Source of the DNA: Prevotella sp. UBA1705
GTDB lineage: Bacteria; Bacteroidota; Bacteroidia; Bacteroidales; Bacteroidaceae
Direction of reading: 5' to 3'
Assembly: GCA_002317385.1 (NCBI GenBank)
Contig: DCJH01000001.1
Span: 68,872-89,338, forward strand
Length of the DNA: 20,467 bases
The position numbers and the translations under genes were made by a program. Shown here piece by piece: positions 6,755 through 13,381 of this stretch. Under the pieces are notes generated by a model, which was not told the DNA's origin, did no database searches, and worked only from the letters and a program-made list of their open reading frames with translations. The first letter of the stretch is position 1; each line of letters begins with the position of its first letter.

Positions 6755-7297
6755 ATGAATACAACCAGCGATTTTGAGGTATTGTTTCGCGACAATCTTG
6801 CCGCTTATCTCCAGGGGCTGAACGAGGTGGATGCCCATTTGCCCGAGGCTCCCGACATTGAGAATCTGTGGGCCAGGGTAGGCGAATCCTACCTGCCCGA
6901 TGCCATGCGCGAGTTCAACGAGTATCCCACGGTGGCCTTCGGCTGGATCATGTATGTGGGCATGGCCATCGCCAAATACTGGGACGAGGACTGGGAACTC
7001 TATTCCAAGGTCGACGACCTGTATCATTACCTGCGCGACAAGATAGATTTCGACCATCTCGACGACTATGTTCGCGAGAAGGTGCTGCTGCTCAGCGCCG
7101 ATGAGGCCGACCGCCTGCAGCATGTGGTGAGCGAGAGTTCGGCCCGCGTCTACACCCAGCTGCGCCATCTGCCCGTGGAGCCGGGCACCGAATCGGCCTT
7201 CCGCGCGTTTGTCGCTGCGCTCCATGAGATGTATCTCATGGGTGCCGCCATGCAGCTGTGGCGCATGGGCTATCACATGACCAAGCTCGGCGAGTAG
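6755..7297 (+). CDS. Conserved protein of unknown function, 180 aa
   Basis: I do not recognise a named domain. The product is acidic and predicted cytoplasmic, with no signal peptide. It looks mostly helical: an N-terminal segment FEVLFRDNLAAYLQGLNEVD, an aromatic stretch around FGWIMYVGMAIAKYWDEDW (residues about 64-83) that could be a buried helix, and a C-terminal helix LHEMYLMGAAMQLWRMGYHM. It lies between the flavoprotein and crcB, 24 nt before crcB, and is probably cotranscribed with it. Codon use matches its neighbours, so it is a real gene. No function is inferred from context. Confidence 0.75.
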   Translation: MNTTSDFEVLFRDNLAAYLQGLNEVDAHLPEAPDIENLWARVGESYLPDAMREFNEYPTVAFGWIMYVGMAIAKYWDEDWELYSKVDDLYHYLRDKIDFDHLDDYVREKVLLLSADEADRLQHVVSESSARVYTQLRHLPVEPGTESAFRAFVAALHEMYLMGAAMQLWRMGYHMTKLGE

Positions 7298-7321
7298 GTC
7301 GCCGAATAGTTTTTCCCCATC

Positions 7322-7699
7322 ATGTTCAAGGATTTTCTCATTGTCGGCGCAGGCAGTTTCCTGGGTGGAGGCCTGCGGTTCCTCGTTTCTAAAGGCATGG
7401 CTGCCATAGCCGTGGTGCCCTTTCCCTTCGGCACCTTCACCGTCAACATTCTCGGGTGTCTGCTCATCGGATTCTTCTCCGGGCTCAATTTCTCTGGCGG
7501 TATCATGTCGCCCTCCGCGCGTCTGCTGCTCACCACCGGTTTCTGTGGTGGCTTCACCACCTTCTCCACCTTCATGAGCGAGAACACCTCCCTGCTCAAA
7601 GACGGCAACATCACCACCCTATCGCTCTACATCGTGGCCAGTCTCCTGCTCGGTTTCGTAGCCGTTGTTGTCGGCCATTCCCTCTCCAAGCTCCTATAG
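7322..7699 (+). CDS. crcB: Fluc/CrcB fluoride ion channel
   Basis: The 125-residue membrane protein matches the Fluc family, dual-topology dimeric channels that export toxic fluoride. Diagnostic segments are GGGLRFLVSK (residues about 15-24), FGTFTVNILGCLLIG (36-50, with the pore Asn at 42) and GFCGGFTTFSTF (73-84, the phenylalanine/threonine pore signature). Four hydrophobic stretches (about 4-21, 35-54, 66-88, 100-120) fit the four-helix fold. It is a single gene, implying a homodimer. It starts 24 nt after the preceding gene stop. I saw no fluoride riboswitch (crcB motif) in the short gap upstream, so fluoride control is not evident. The length is normal for the family. Confidence 0.93.
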   Translation: MFKDFLIVGAGSFLGGGLRFLVSKGMAAIAVVPFPFGTFTVNILGCLLIGFFSGLNFSGGIMSPSARLLLTTGFCGGFTTFSTFMSENTSLLKDGNITTLSLYIVASLLLGFVAVVVGHSLSKLL

Positions 7700-7744
7700 C
7701 TCCATCCGCTCCTTTTCCCACCTCTACCTCGTCGCCTCATGATC

Positions 7745-7817
7745 AGGTACTAATCGCCATGGCTTTAGTACCTAATCGTCTCGCGATTAGTACCTAAAGA
7801 CTATGCGATTAGTACCT
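7745..7817. repeat. Cluster of TTAGTACCT units with 22-bp period
   Basis: TTAGTACCT occurs at 7765-7773, 7787-7795 and 7809-7817, exactly 22 bp apart. The last two are extended to GCGATTAGTACCT. An inverted copy, AGGTACTAATCGC, lies at 7745-7757. The inverted copy and the first direct copy can pair (AGGTACTAA/TTAGTACCT). Exact two-helical-turn spacing suggests protein-binding sites or an iterated extragenic repeat. The cluster is 45 bp after the crcB stop. Confidence 0.75.
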
Positions 7818-7885
7818 TATTTCGGTGGCATATCTATCCACCCTAATTATCAACGAGTTACATCGAGTTATACAACTGCTCAGTA

Positions 7886-8254
7886 GGGACATGCCCCGTG
7901 CATGTCCGCACCGCTGGATGGAAATCTTCCCTGTTTATTAACCCCTTTCTCTCTTGATAACATAAGGACAAATACCTTTTCATAATGACATATTTTCCAG
8001 CCTTAGATTCCATGACAAAAGAAACGCTCTGCGTTTCATAATGACATGTAGGTTAGCCTGTTGGAGGAGGGCTTAATATGTTTTTATGTCTTTATGTCTA
8101 AAAAACATTATGTCCTTATGATAAGATTTCTGTCCTTATATTATAAAAATAGGATAGAAAAATATGTTTTTACGCCAAGAGATTTTGTAGTTATGTCAGA
8201 AAGAACAGGTGTGTCTCGCCCTCCGGCGGTGGGGACATGCACGGGGCATGTCCC
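7886..8254. repeat. Composite inverted-repeat element downstream of crcB and prfC
   Basis: Outer arms 7886-7921 and 8219-8254 are inverted copies of each other (33 of 36 positions). Each contains its own palindrome GGACATGC-N5-GCATGTCC. Inner arms 7957-7994 and 8107-8144 are also inverted copies (31 of 38), built around repeated CATAAGGACA/CATAATGACA units. Between them lie a perfect hairpin GAAACGC-TCT-GCGTTTC (8021-8037) and a second TTTCATAATGACAT (8034-8047; first at 7978-7991). Outer and inner arms are offset by 39 bp, as if one arm gained DNA. There is no credible gene in the 7700-8344 gap. The structure resembles a MITE or a pair of extragenic palindromes. Confidence 0.7.
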
Positions 8255-8280
8255 CGCATGGGTGGCGGATGCTGGCATTG

Positions 8281-8319
8281 AAAAAGCCTTGGACAGGCCG
8301 GAATGGGCGTCCAAGGCTT
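8281..8319 (-). terminator. Rho-independent terminator of prfC
   Basis: On the minus strand AAGCCTTGGAC pairs perfectly with GTCCAAGGCTT (11 bp, 14-nt loop; 8284-8294 with 8309-8319), followed by a T5 run. It lies 25 nt after the RF3 stop codon. An 86-codon plus-strand frame crossing it (8061-8321) is therefore not treated as a gene. Confidence 0.8.
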
Positions 8320-8344
8320 AGGGATGGGGGAGGGAAGAGGGCGG

Positions 8345-9931
8345 TTAAAACTCGCTGGTGAAGTGGAACTTGATGCCCTTGAAATCTTCCTGGGCCATGC
8401 TCAGCACATAGCCGGAGTCGGCAAGGAATACGTCGCGGTCTTCGATGTCCTTGGCCATATACTGGTATTTGCGCTTCTTGAAGTTGTCGAGTTCATCGTT
8501 GTTCTCGGCCTCTATCCAGCAGGCCTTGTAGAGATGCACCGGTTCCCAGCGACATTTGGCGTTGTATTCGTGCTCGAGGCGGTATTGGATGACCTCAAAC
8601 TGCAGCTGACCCACGGTGCCGACGATGCGGCGCCCGTTGAACTGGTTGACGAAAAGCTGGGCCACACCCTCGTTCATCAGCTGCTCAAGTCCCTTGGCAA
8701 ACTGCTTCGACTTCATGGGATCGTCGTTCTCGATATACTTGAAGAGTTCGGGAGAGAACGATGGCAAGCCACGGAAATGCAGGTCCTCGCCCTCGGTGAG
8801 CGTGTCGCCGATCTTGAAAATGCCGTTGTCGGGCAGTCCGATGATGTCGCCGGGCCATGCCTCATCGACCGTGCTCTTGCGCTGAGCCATAAACTGTGTG
8901 GGCGAGGAGAAGCGCACGGTCTTGCCCAATCGGATGTGCTGGTAGGGCTGGTTGCGCACGAATTTGCCCGAGCACACCTTGCAGAAGGCGATGCACGAGC
9001 GGTGGTTGGGGTCGATGTTAGCTGTAATCTTGAACACGAATCCGGTGAACTTGTCTTCCTTTGGCTCCACCATGCGCTCCTCGGCTTTGGTGGGACGTGG
9101 GCTCGGGGCTATCTCCACGAAGCAGTCGAGCAGCTCTTGCACACCGAAATTGTTGAGTGCCGAACCGAAGAACACGGGCGCCACCTCGGCCTGCAGATAC
9201 TCGTCGACGTTGAATTCGGGATATACGCCGTCGATGAGCTCAAGGTCGTCGCGCAGGCGCTGGGCCTCCACCTCGCCCACGGTGCGGTCCAATTCGTCGC
9301 TCTCAATGTCTACGGCGACCTTCTCTGTCACCCTCTGCTTGTTGGGAGTAAACAGGTTGAGCTGCTGCTCAAAGATGTTGTAGACGCCCTTGAACTTCTG
9401 TCCCTGACCGATGGGCCATGACAACGGGCGCACGTGTATCTGCAGTTCCTCCTCCAGTTCGTCCAAGAGGTCGAACGGGTCGCGGCCTTCGCGGTCCATC
9501 TTGTTGATGAAAATGATGACCGGCGTGTTGCGCATGCGGCACACTTCCATGAGTTTTCGGGTCTGCGCCTCCACACCCTTGGCCGAGTCTACCACGATGA
9601 TGGCCGAGTCTACGGCGGTCAGCGTGCGGTAGGTATCCTCGGCAAAGTCCTGGTGTCCGGGTGTATCGAGTATGTTAACCTTATAGGGTTCGCCCTCGTG
9701 GCCGTCGGGCAGATAGTCGAATTCCATTACCGAGGTCGACACGGAGATACCACGCTGCTTCTCGATGTCCATCCAGTCGGACGTGGCTGTCTTGCGTATT
9801 TTGTTACTCTTCACGGCTCCTGCCACCTGAATCTGACCACCGAAGAGCAGGAATTTCTCGGTAAGGGTGGTCTTACCGGCATCGGGGTGTGAGATGATGG
9901 CGAAGGTTCGCCTGCGGGATATTTCGTTCAT
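8345..9931 (-). CDS. prfC: Peptide chain release factor 3 (RF3), translational GTPase
   Basis: The 528-residue protein is RF3, the GTPase that recycles RF1/RF2 from the ribosome after peptide release. G-domain motifs are all present: G1 SHPDAGKT (residues 14-21), G2 region EKQRGISVST (58-67), G3 DTPGHQD (89-95) and G4 NKMD (143-146). The EKQRGISV form and the length of about 525 aa separate RF3 from EF-G and EF-Tu. The C-terminal part contains the expected RF3-specific domain ending FKGIKFHFTSEF. The gene has its own terminator and is preceded by a 337-bp intergenic region almost filled by an inverted-repeat element, so its promoter must lie inside or overlap that element. No clear TAnnTTTG box was found there. 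Confidence 0.96.
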   Translation of the reverse strand: MNEISRRRTFAIISHPDAGKTTLTEKFLLFGGQIQVAGAVKSNKIRKTATSDWMDIEKQRGISVSTSVMEFDYLPDGHEGEPYKVNILDTPGHQDFAEDTYRTLTAVDSAIIVVDSAKGVEAQTRKLMEVCRMRNTPVIIFINKMDREGRDPFDLLDELEEELQIHVRPLSWPIGQGQKFKGVYNIFEQQLNLFTPNKQRVTEKVAVDIESDELDRTVGEVEAQRLRDDLELIDGVYPEFNVDEYLQAEVAPVFFGSALNNFGVQELLDCFVEIAPSPRPTKAEERMVEPKEDKFTGFVFKITANIDPNHRSCIAFCKVCSGKFVRNQPYQHIRLGKTVRFSSPTQFMAQRKSTVDEAWPGDIIGLPDNGIFKIGDTLTEGEDLHFRGLPSFSPELFKYIENDDPMKSKQFAKGLEQLMNEGVAQLFVNQFNGRRIVGTVGQLQFEVIQYRLEHEYNAKCRWEPVHLYKACWIEAENNDELDNFKKRKYQYMAKDIEDRDVFLADSGYVLSMAQEDFKGIKFHFTSEF

Positions 9932-9943
9932 AGTTCTTTCTTT

Positions 9944-10253
9944 GGAGTTAAAGGAGTTAAAGAAGTTATCGCTTCACTCAGAAGTTAAAGGGCAAATGTC
10001 TGCTTGGTGTTTATTTGAAGTTAGAGAAGTGAGGGGAGTTAGAGAAGTTAAAGACAATAGTCTGATGGGGTCTTTGGAGTTAAAAGACTCACGGGACAGG
10101 TGCCTGTTGGATGAAGCTTGGGTTGTTTGGCGTATTGCGAGGCCGCTCATTTGCCAATGGATTATGCTATATGGCTTGTGCTCTTGGGTATTGCCGGACT
10201 ATTGTCCTTTAACTTCTGAGCGAAGCGATAACCTCCCTAACTTCCTTAACTCC
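9944..10253. repeat. MITE-like inverted-repeat element between prfC and the DUF4924 gene
   Basis: The arms 9944-10000 and 10197-10253 are inverted copies matching at 48 of 57 positions, including an identical GTTATCGCTTC and CTCAGAAGTTAAAGG. The arms are built from short GGAGTTAAAG-like units. A third copy of the inner end, GAAGTTAAAGACAATAGTCT, lies at 10044-10063, and TTTGGAGTTAAA is repeated at 9942-9953 and 10074-10085. The central part has no gene. It fills nearly the whole 9932-10268 gap and could form a very long hairpin in RNA or DNA. Confidence 0.75.
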
Positions 10254-10268
10254 CTATCAAAACAGAGG

Positions 10269-10820
10269 CTATCCCTCCTCTCCGAAGTCCAAACCCTCAT
10301 CGCGATTCTTCACGTAGTAGTCGCTGAGCATGCCGATGAAGGTAGAGATTTCTTTCACGGCATGGTCGGTTTCGGGTGAGATTTCTTTCTGCTGGAGCTT
10401 CAGGAGCATGATGCCGTAGAGGGCGTCGAGGCAGGTTTCTATCTCGTTCACGTCGCGGTCGCCCTTGTTGCGCAGCTCCACGATGAACGGAAGTACCTTG
10501 TAATACTCGGCGTTGTAGAACGGAAACTTAGGCGATTCGAGCAGTTGGTTGTGCAGATCGGCCATATCCTGCAGGATGATCTTGTTGATTTGCAGGTGGC
10601 CTTTCTCGCGGCAGCCTTCCTCGTTCATCATTCGGATGAGGGAGCCAAACCAGTCGGTCTCCTCCTCCTTCTGCTCGTCGGTATAGTCGAACTTATCGAT
10701 ATACTCGGCGCGGAGCCTCGACAGCGAGCAGCCGTAGGCCCGGATGATGTCCTCAATCTGCCACATATAGAGCAGATATTCGGCGATAGACGTCTTGCGT
10801 ATTTCCCTTGCGATATACAT
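10269..10820 (-). CDS. DUF4924 family protein
   Basis: Counted from the ATG at 10820 the protein is 183 residues. It begins MYIAREIRKTSIAEYLLYMWQIEDIIRAY, a highly typical DUF4924 N-terminus (recalled from Bacteroidales annotations). The open frame extends to 10889, but the extra 23 residues look unrelated and the -7 box at 10901-10908 would leave almost no leader, so the internal start is chosen. The protein is predicted cytoplasmic and helical, with charged, aromatic-rich segments and no known catalytic motif. The function of the family is unknown. Its promoter overlaps the stop of the LysE-family gene just upstream, suggesting separate but possibly also read-through transcription. Confidence 0.75.
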   Translation of the reverse strand: MYIAREIRKTSIAEYLLYMWQIEDIIRAYGCSLSRLRAEYIDKFDYTDEQKEEETDWFGSLIRMMNEEGCREKGHLQINKIILQDMADLHNQLLESPKFPFYNAEYYKVLPFIVELRNKGDRDVNEIETCLDALYGIMLLKLQQKEISPETDHAVKEISTFIGMLSDYYVKNRDEGLDFGEEG

Positions 10821-10900
10821 ATTCAATGAAGTTAGAGGTTGGAAGTCGGCGAGGCGGGCGAAGCCCCAATAACTATCCAGCCTGATCAAACATTATCGGA

Positions 10901-10908
10901 CAAAGCTA
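10901..10908 (-). promoter_or_regulatory. -7 box for the DUF4924 gene, overlapping the upstream stop codon
   Basis: The minus strand reads TAGCTTTG, a TAnnTTTG match, overlapping the TAG stop of the LysE-family gene (10906-10908). It would give a leader of about 75 nt to the ATG at 10820. No TTTG is present at -33. Confidence 0.5.
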
Positions 10909-11577
10909 ATAATTGAATGTATAGATGTTGAACACGGTTCCTACCAGCACCACCAAAGAGAAGATGATGACCAGGGAACCAATGATTTTGTTGATGATCT
11001 GGATGCCGTTCTCGTCAAATTTGCCGCGCACCTTGTCGATGAGCCATGTCAATCCGAACCACCATATCAGCGCACCGCTGATGATACTCAGGTAGCCGAG
11101 GCTCATTTCCAGCGGTCGGGCCGGAAGCACAAAGGCAAACTGGGCAAACGATGCCATGAAAAGGAAGATGATGAGGGGATTGGAAAACGTGACGAGAAAG
11201 GCCGTGATGCCGTTGTGGAGCAGTGAGCCCTTGCCGTTTTTGCCACTCTTGCGCATGGTGCTCACAGGGTTGCTGCGCCAGCAGTGGATGCCGAAGATGA
11301 GCAGAAGCACGCTTCCCGAAATCTGCAGCCAGAACTTATTGGTGGGGTTGGTGATAAGATTGGTCACGAAACTCATGCCGAATCCGGTGATCATGGCATA
11401 GATAATGTCGCTCGCAGCGGCACCGATACCTGTGATAAAGCCATACCAGCGGCCCTTGTTCAGGGTGCGCTGTATGCACAGTATGCCCACAGGGCCCATT
11501 GGTGCAGATGCGATGATGCCAATGAGAATGCCCTTGAGGATGAGCGCCAGTATGTCTATTTGTATAGGGAACGGCAT
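10906..11577 (-). CDS. LysE family transporter
   Basis: The 223-residue integral membrane protein has about six hydrophobic segments and the LysE/RhtB-type signature near the N-terminus: SAPMGPVGILCIQRTLNKG (residues about 24-42) followed by GFITGIGAAASD. Other segments lie at about 62-78, 85-98, 127-150, 160-182 and 198-218. This family exports amino acids and related small molecules. The substrate cannot be told from sequence alone; many Bacteroidales members are annotated simply as LysE family translocator. It ends just where the promoter of the DUF4924 gene begins. Two candidate -7 boxes lie upstream. The length is normal (about 200-225 aa). Confidence 0.85.
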   Translation of the reverse strand: MPFPIQIDILALILKGILIGIIASAPMGPVGILCIQRTLNKGRWYGFITGIGAAASDIIYAMITGFGMSFVTNLITNPTNKFWLQISGSVLLLIFGIHCWRSNPVSTMRKSGKNGKGSLLHNGITAFLVTFSNPLIIFLFMASFAQFAFVLPARPLEMSLGYLSIISGALIWWFGLTWLIDKVRGKFDENGIQIINKIIGSLVIIFSLVVLVGTVFNIYTFNY

Positions 11578-11588
11578 AATTCAGAGTG

Positions 11589-11638
11589 CAAAGTTACTAA
11601 AATTCTGCCGTTCGAGAGTCATGGAAAGCGCAAAATTA
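11589..11638 (-). promoter_or_regulatory. Candidate promoters of the LysE-family gene
   Basis: Two TAnnTTTG boxes lie in the 84-bp gap on the minus strand: TAACTTTG (11589-11596) and TAATTTTG (11631-11638). The nearer one would leave only a few leader bases before the ATG at 11577; the farther one leaves about 45 nt and is therefore preferred. Confidence 0.45.
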
Positions 11639-11661
11639 TATTTTTTTGAATTAAATATTAG

Positions 11662-12723
11662 CTATTCTTTGGGCATCGACTGACTCAGAAAAAAGGAGAT
11701 TCTGCGTAGGTCTCGCCTGTCCGAATGCTTGGAAAGCAATATCGATGGCTCGGTCACGATTTTCCGGGCAAGCAGTAAATCGAGGGTGTCCCACATCATT
11801 TCGTGAAAGAGTATCACCTTGGCGTAGTTGTCGTCGGTGATTCCTGTAATCTGTTTAAAGTCTTCGAGCCCTTGGGCCAACCCCTTGGCGTTCTTGTCGA
11901 TAATGGTGGTGGTGAGGGTCTGGAAAGTCTTGTCGCTCAAGTTGGAGATAACAGGAATCCTCACTTCTCCTTTTTGATTGACCAGCCCCAATGGCTCCAG
12001 CTCGCTGATTAATGCCGTATCGACCACACGGCCATGCTGTTGAAACTGCTCGGTAAAACGGTCGATGGTCGCTCTCTTGGGCCAGACACCCAGGCTATCC
12101 GACCATGTCATGTTGAACAATCCATAGCCATTGGTCCCGATGGTCATGTGTTTGCGCGGCTCATACTGCACAAAGGCGATGCCGTCCCATGTGAGTTGAT
12201 GGCTGATTTTGTCCATCGGAGGCGTGATGGCACGCCATGTCATGCCATCGAGGAGGAACGAGAATAGCAGGCTGAAAGCGTTGTCACGGTAGCCTTGTCG
12301 GTCGAGCGCCTTGACAAAGTTCTTGTAATCCTGCTCCGTGCTGCCCATGGTCTGCTCGGCCAAACGACGGCTGAGCGCCCTGATAGCTGTGGTCTGCTGC
12401 TGGTCGAAGATGGGCAGGGTGGTGTGACATTGCCGTCCTTTCATCTCCAGCAGACCGCCGAGTAGCAGAATATTGAGTTGACTGGAGTTGAAATGGTATC
12501 CTTTCCCCTTCAGCTCCTCGGGAGTTTGGGGAGTGCGAAGGGCGTAGAGAAGTTGCCAGTTGTTATCCATTCGGATGTAGTCGAAGGGGTGATACTGGTT
12601 GAAACTGCAAAAGGCGATGGGTTCAAATTCATCGAACGGCTTTACTTCCTCCTGCGCAATACATGTTGTTCGGTACATGAGAAAGAAAAGACAAGGTATC
12701 AATTTCCACAGGTTTTTCATCAT
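11662..12723 (-). CDS. Secreted protein of unknown function
   Basis: The open frame reaches 12888, but the start at 12723 (or the adjacent ATG at 12720) is chosen. It gives MMKNLWKLIPCLFFLMYRTTCIAQ, a good signal peptide, and a -7 box at 12832-12839 lies inside the longer frame. The mature protein is about 330 residues and I do not recognise a family. It contains FNQYHPFDYIRMDNNWQLLY near the start, a central GTNGYGLFNMTWSDSLG region and a C-terminal helix LDLLLARKIVTEPSIL. One Cys (in CSFNQ) lies near the start of the mature part, but there is no lipobox. It is probably periplasmic. It is monocistronic or leads the LysE-family gene, 84 nt downstream. Confidence 0.7.
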   Translation of the reverse strand: MMKNLWKLIPCLFFLMYRTTCIAQEEVKPFDEFEPIAFCSFNQYHPFDYIRMDNNWQLLYALRTPQTPEELKGKGYHFNSSQLNILLLGGLLEMKGRQCHTTLPIFDQQQTTAIRALSRRLAEQTMGSTEQDYKNFVKALDRQGYRDNAFSLLFSFLLDGMTWRAITPPMDKISHQLTWDGIAFVQYEPRKHMTIGTNGYGLFNMTWSDSLGVWPKRATIDRFTEQFQQHGRVVDTALISELEPLGLVNQKGEVRIPVISNLSDKTFQTLTTTIIDKNAKGLAQGLEDFKQITGITDDNYAKVILFHEMMWDTLDLLLARKIVTEPSILLSKHSDRRDLRRISFFLSQSMPKE

Positions 12724-12831
12724 ATCTTTTAGTTTGGAGATATTTATTCGGTGCGATTTTTGCGCCCTTTGCTTCCTCATGACAGTAGCGAGCAGCAGGC
12801 AACTGGATGGAGAATGGGTGGGTTTGCGTCT

Positions 12832-12839
12832 CAAAATTA
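12832..12839 (-). promoter_or_regulatory. -7 box upstream of the secreted unknown protein
   Basis: The minus strand reads TAATTTTG, matching TAnnTTTG. It would give a leader of about 100 nt before the ATG at 12723. No clear -33 element is visible. Confidence 0.4.
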
Positions 12840-13278
12840 GCGATATTCTGTGAGAATAGAGTCTAAATTTCAGGGAAAAATGCAACAATTTAACGTTTCT
12901 TTATCATCTGTTTTTATGTCTTTCTGTCTTCATCCACCATCCTCTTGAGTTGCTGTTCATATCGCTGTTTGTCAGGAATACTTCACCAAAAACTGACCAT
13001 TAAATTCTCTCGAAATAGAAAATTGTATGCCTACGTAGGGTGATAATGATGGGGTTTGATAGGCGGAAAGTGGGACTCTGCTCATAAAAAGGTAGAGATG
13101 GTGGTGCGATTAGGCCTTAATCGCAAGACGGAAAGGTAGAGATGGGCGTGAAAAAAGGGCATAAAGGCGACGTGAGAAGGTCGAAATCGCAGGGCGAAAA
13201 GAAAACTTTGGGAGGCGGATGGAGCCGTGGCGGGAGTAAGATGCTGATGGGTAGGCGGATAGGGAAAACCCACGAGGA

Positions 13279-13322
13279 TGCGCTATTGGCGAGCCAAGTG
13301 TGGGGCGATGGCCAATAGCGCA
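13279..13322 (-). terminator. 12-bp hairpin downstream of the CarboxypepD_reg-like gene
   Basis: TGCGCTATTGGC (13279-13290) and GCCAATAGCGCA (13311-13322) form a perfect 12-bp stem with a 20-nt loop, 60 nt after the stop at 13382. The minus-strand tail (TCCTCGTGGGTTTTCC) has only a short, displaced T-run. It may be a terminator or an extragenic palindrome. Confidence 0.45.
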
Positions 13323-13381
13323 GCTATGAGAGGGGTTTTGTAAGAATGTTTCCGAGCGATTTCGGCAGTCTGAGGGCGCGC

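Larger units (their letters stand above)
12724..13381. other. 658-bp intergenic region with short repeats and hairpins, no convincing gene
   Basis: It holds the promoter of the secreted protein gene and a TTTTTATGTCTTT tract at 12911-12923 that resembles the one at 8081-8093 in the composite repeat. There is also a CCTACGTAGG palindrome near 13030. AAAGGTAGAGATGG occurs twice (13088-13101, 13132-13145), and GCGATTA-GGCCT-TAATCGC lies at 13106-13124. A 63-codon frame on the minus strand (13082-13273) has no supported start and unnatural composition, so it is not called. Confidence 0.6.

Noticed and set aside
5442..6764. Long open frame (440 codons) on the minus strand opposite the flavoprotein gene
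   Set aside because: It is a shadow frame of a GC-rich coding sequence. The product has no recognisable motif, whereas the plus-strand protein has all family signatures.
7298..7321. Fluoride riboswitch before crcB
   Set aside because: The gap is 24 nt and contains nothing like the crcB RNA motif.
7765..7817. Possible CRISPR array (three evenly spaced repeats)
   Set aside because: The repeat is only 9-13 bp with 9-13-bp gaps and there are no cas genes; this is not a CRISPR layout.
8061..8321. 86-codon plus-strand frame in the 7.7-8.3 kb gap
   Set aside because: It crosses the palindromic outer arm and the prfC terminator. It has no promoter and its composition changes abruptly.
8303..9421. 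372-codon plus-strand frame opposite prfC
   Set aside because: It starts inside the prfC terminator and mirrors the RF3 codons. No promoter or domain is visible.
12724..12888. 55-codon N-terminal extension of the secreted unknown protein
   Set aside because: A -7 box lies inside it, and the internal Met begins a clear signal peptide.
13082..13273. 63-codon minus-strand frame in the 12.7-13.4 kb gap
   Set aside because: Composition is unnatural, there is no ribosome site or promoter, and short repeats run through it.
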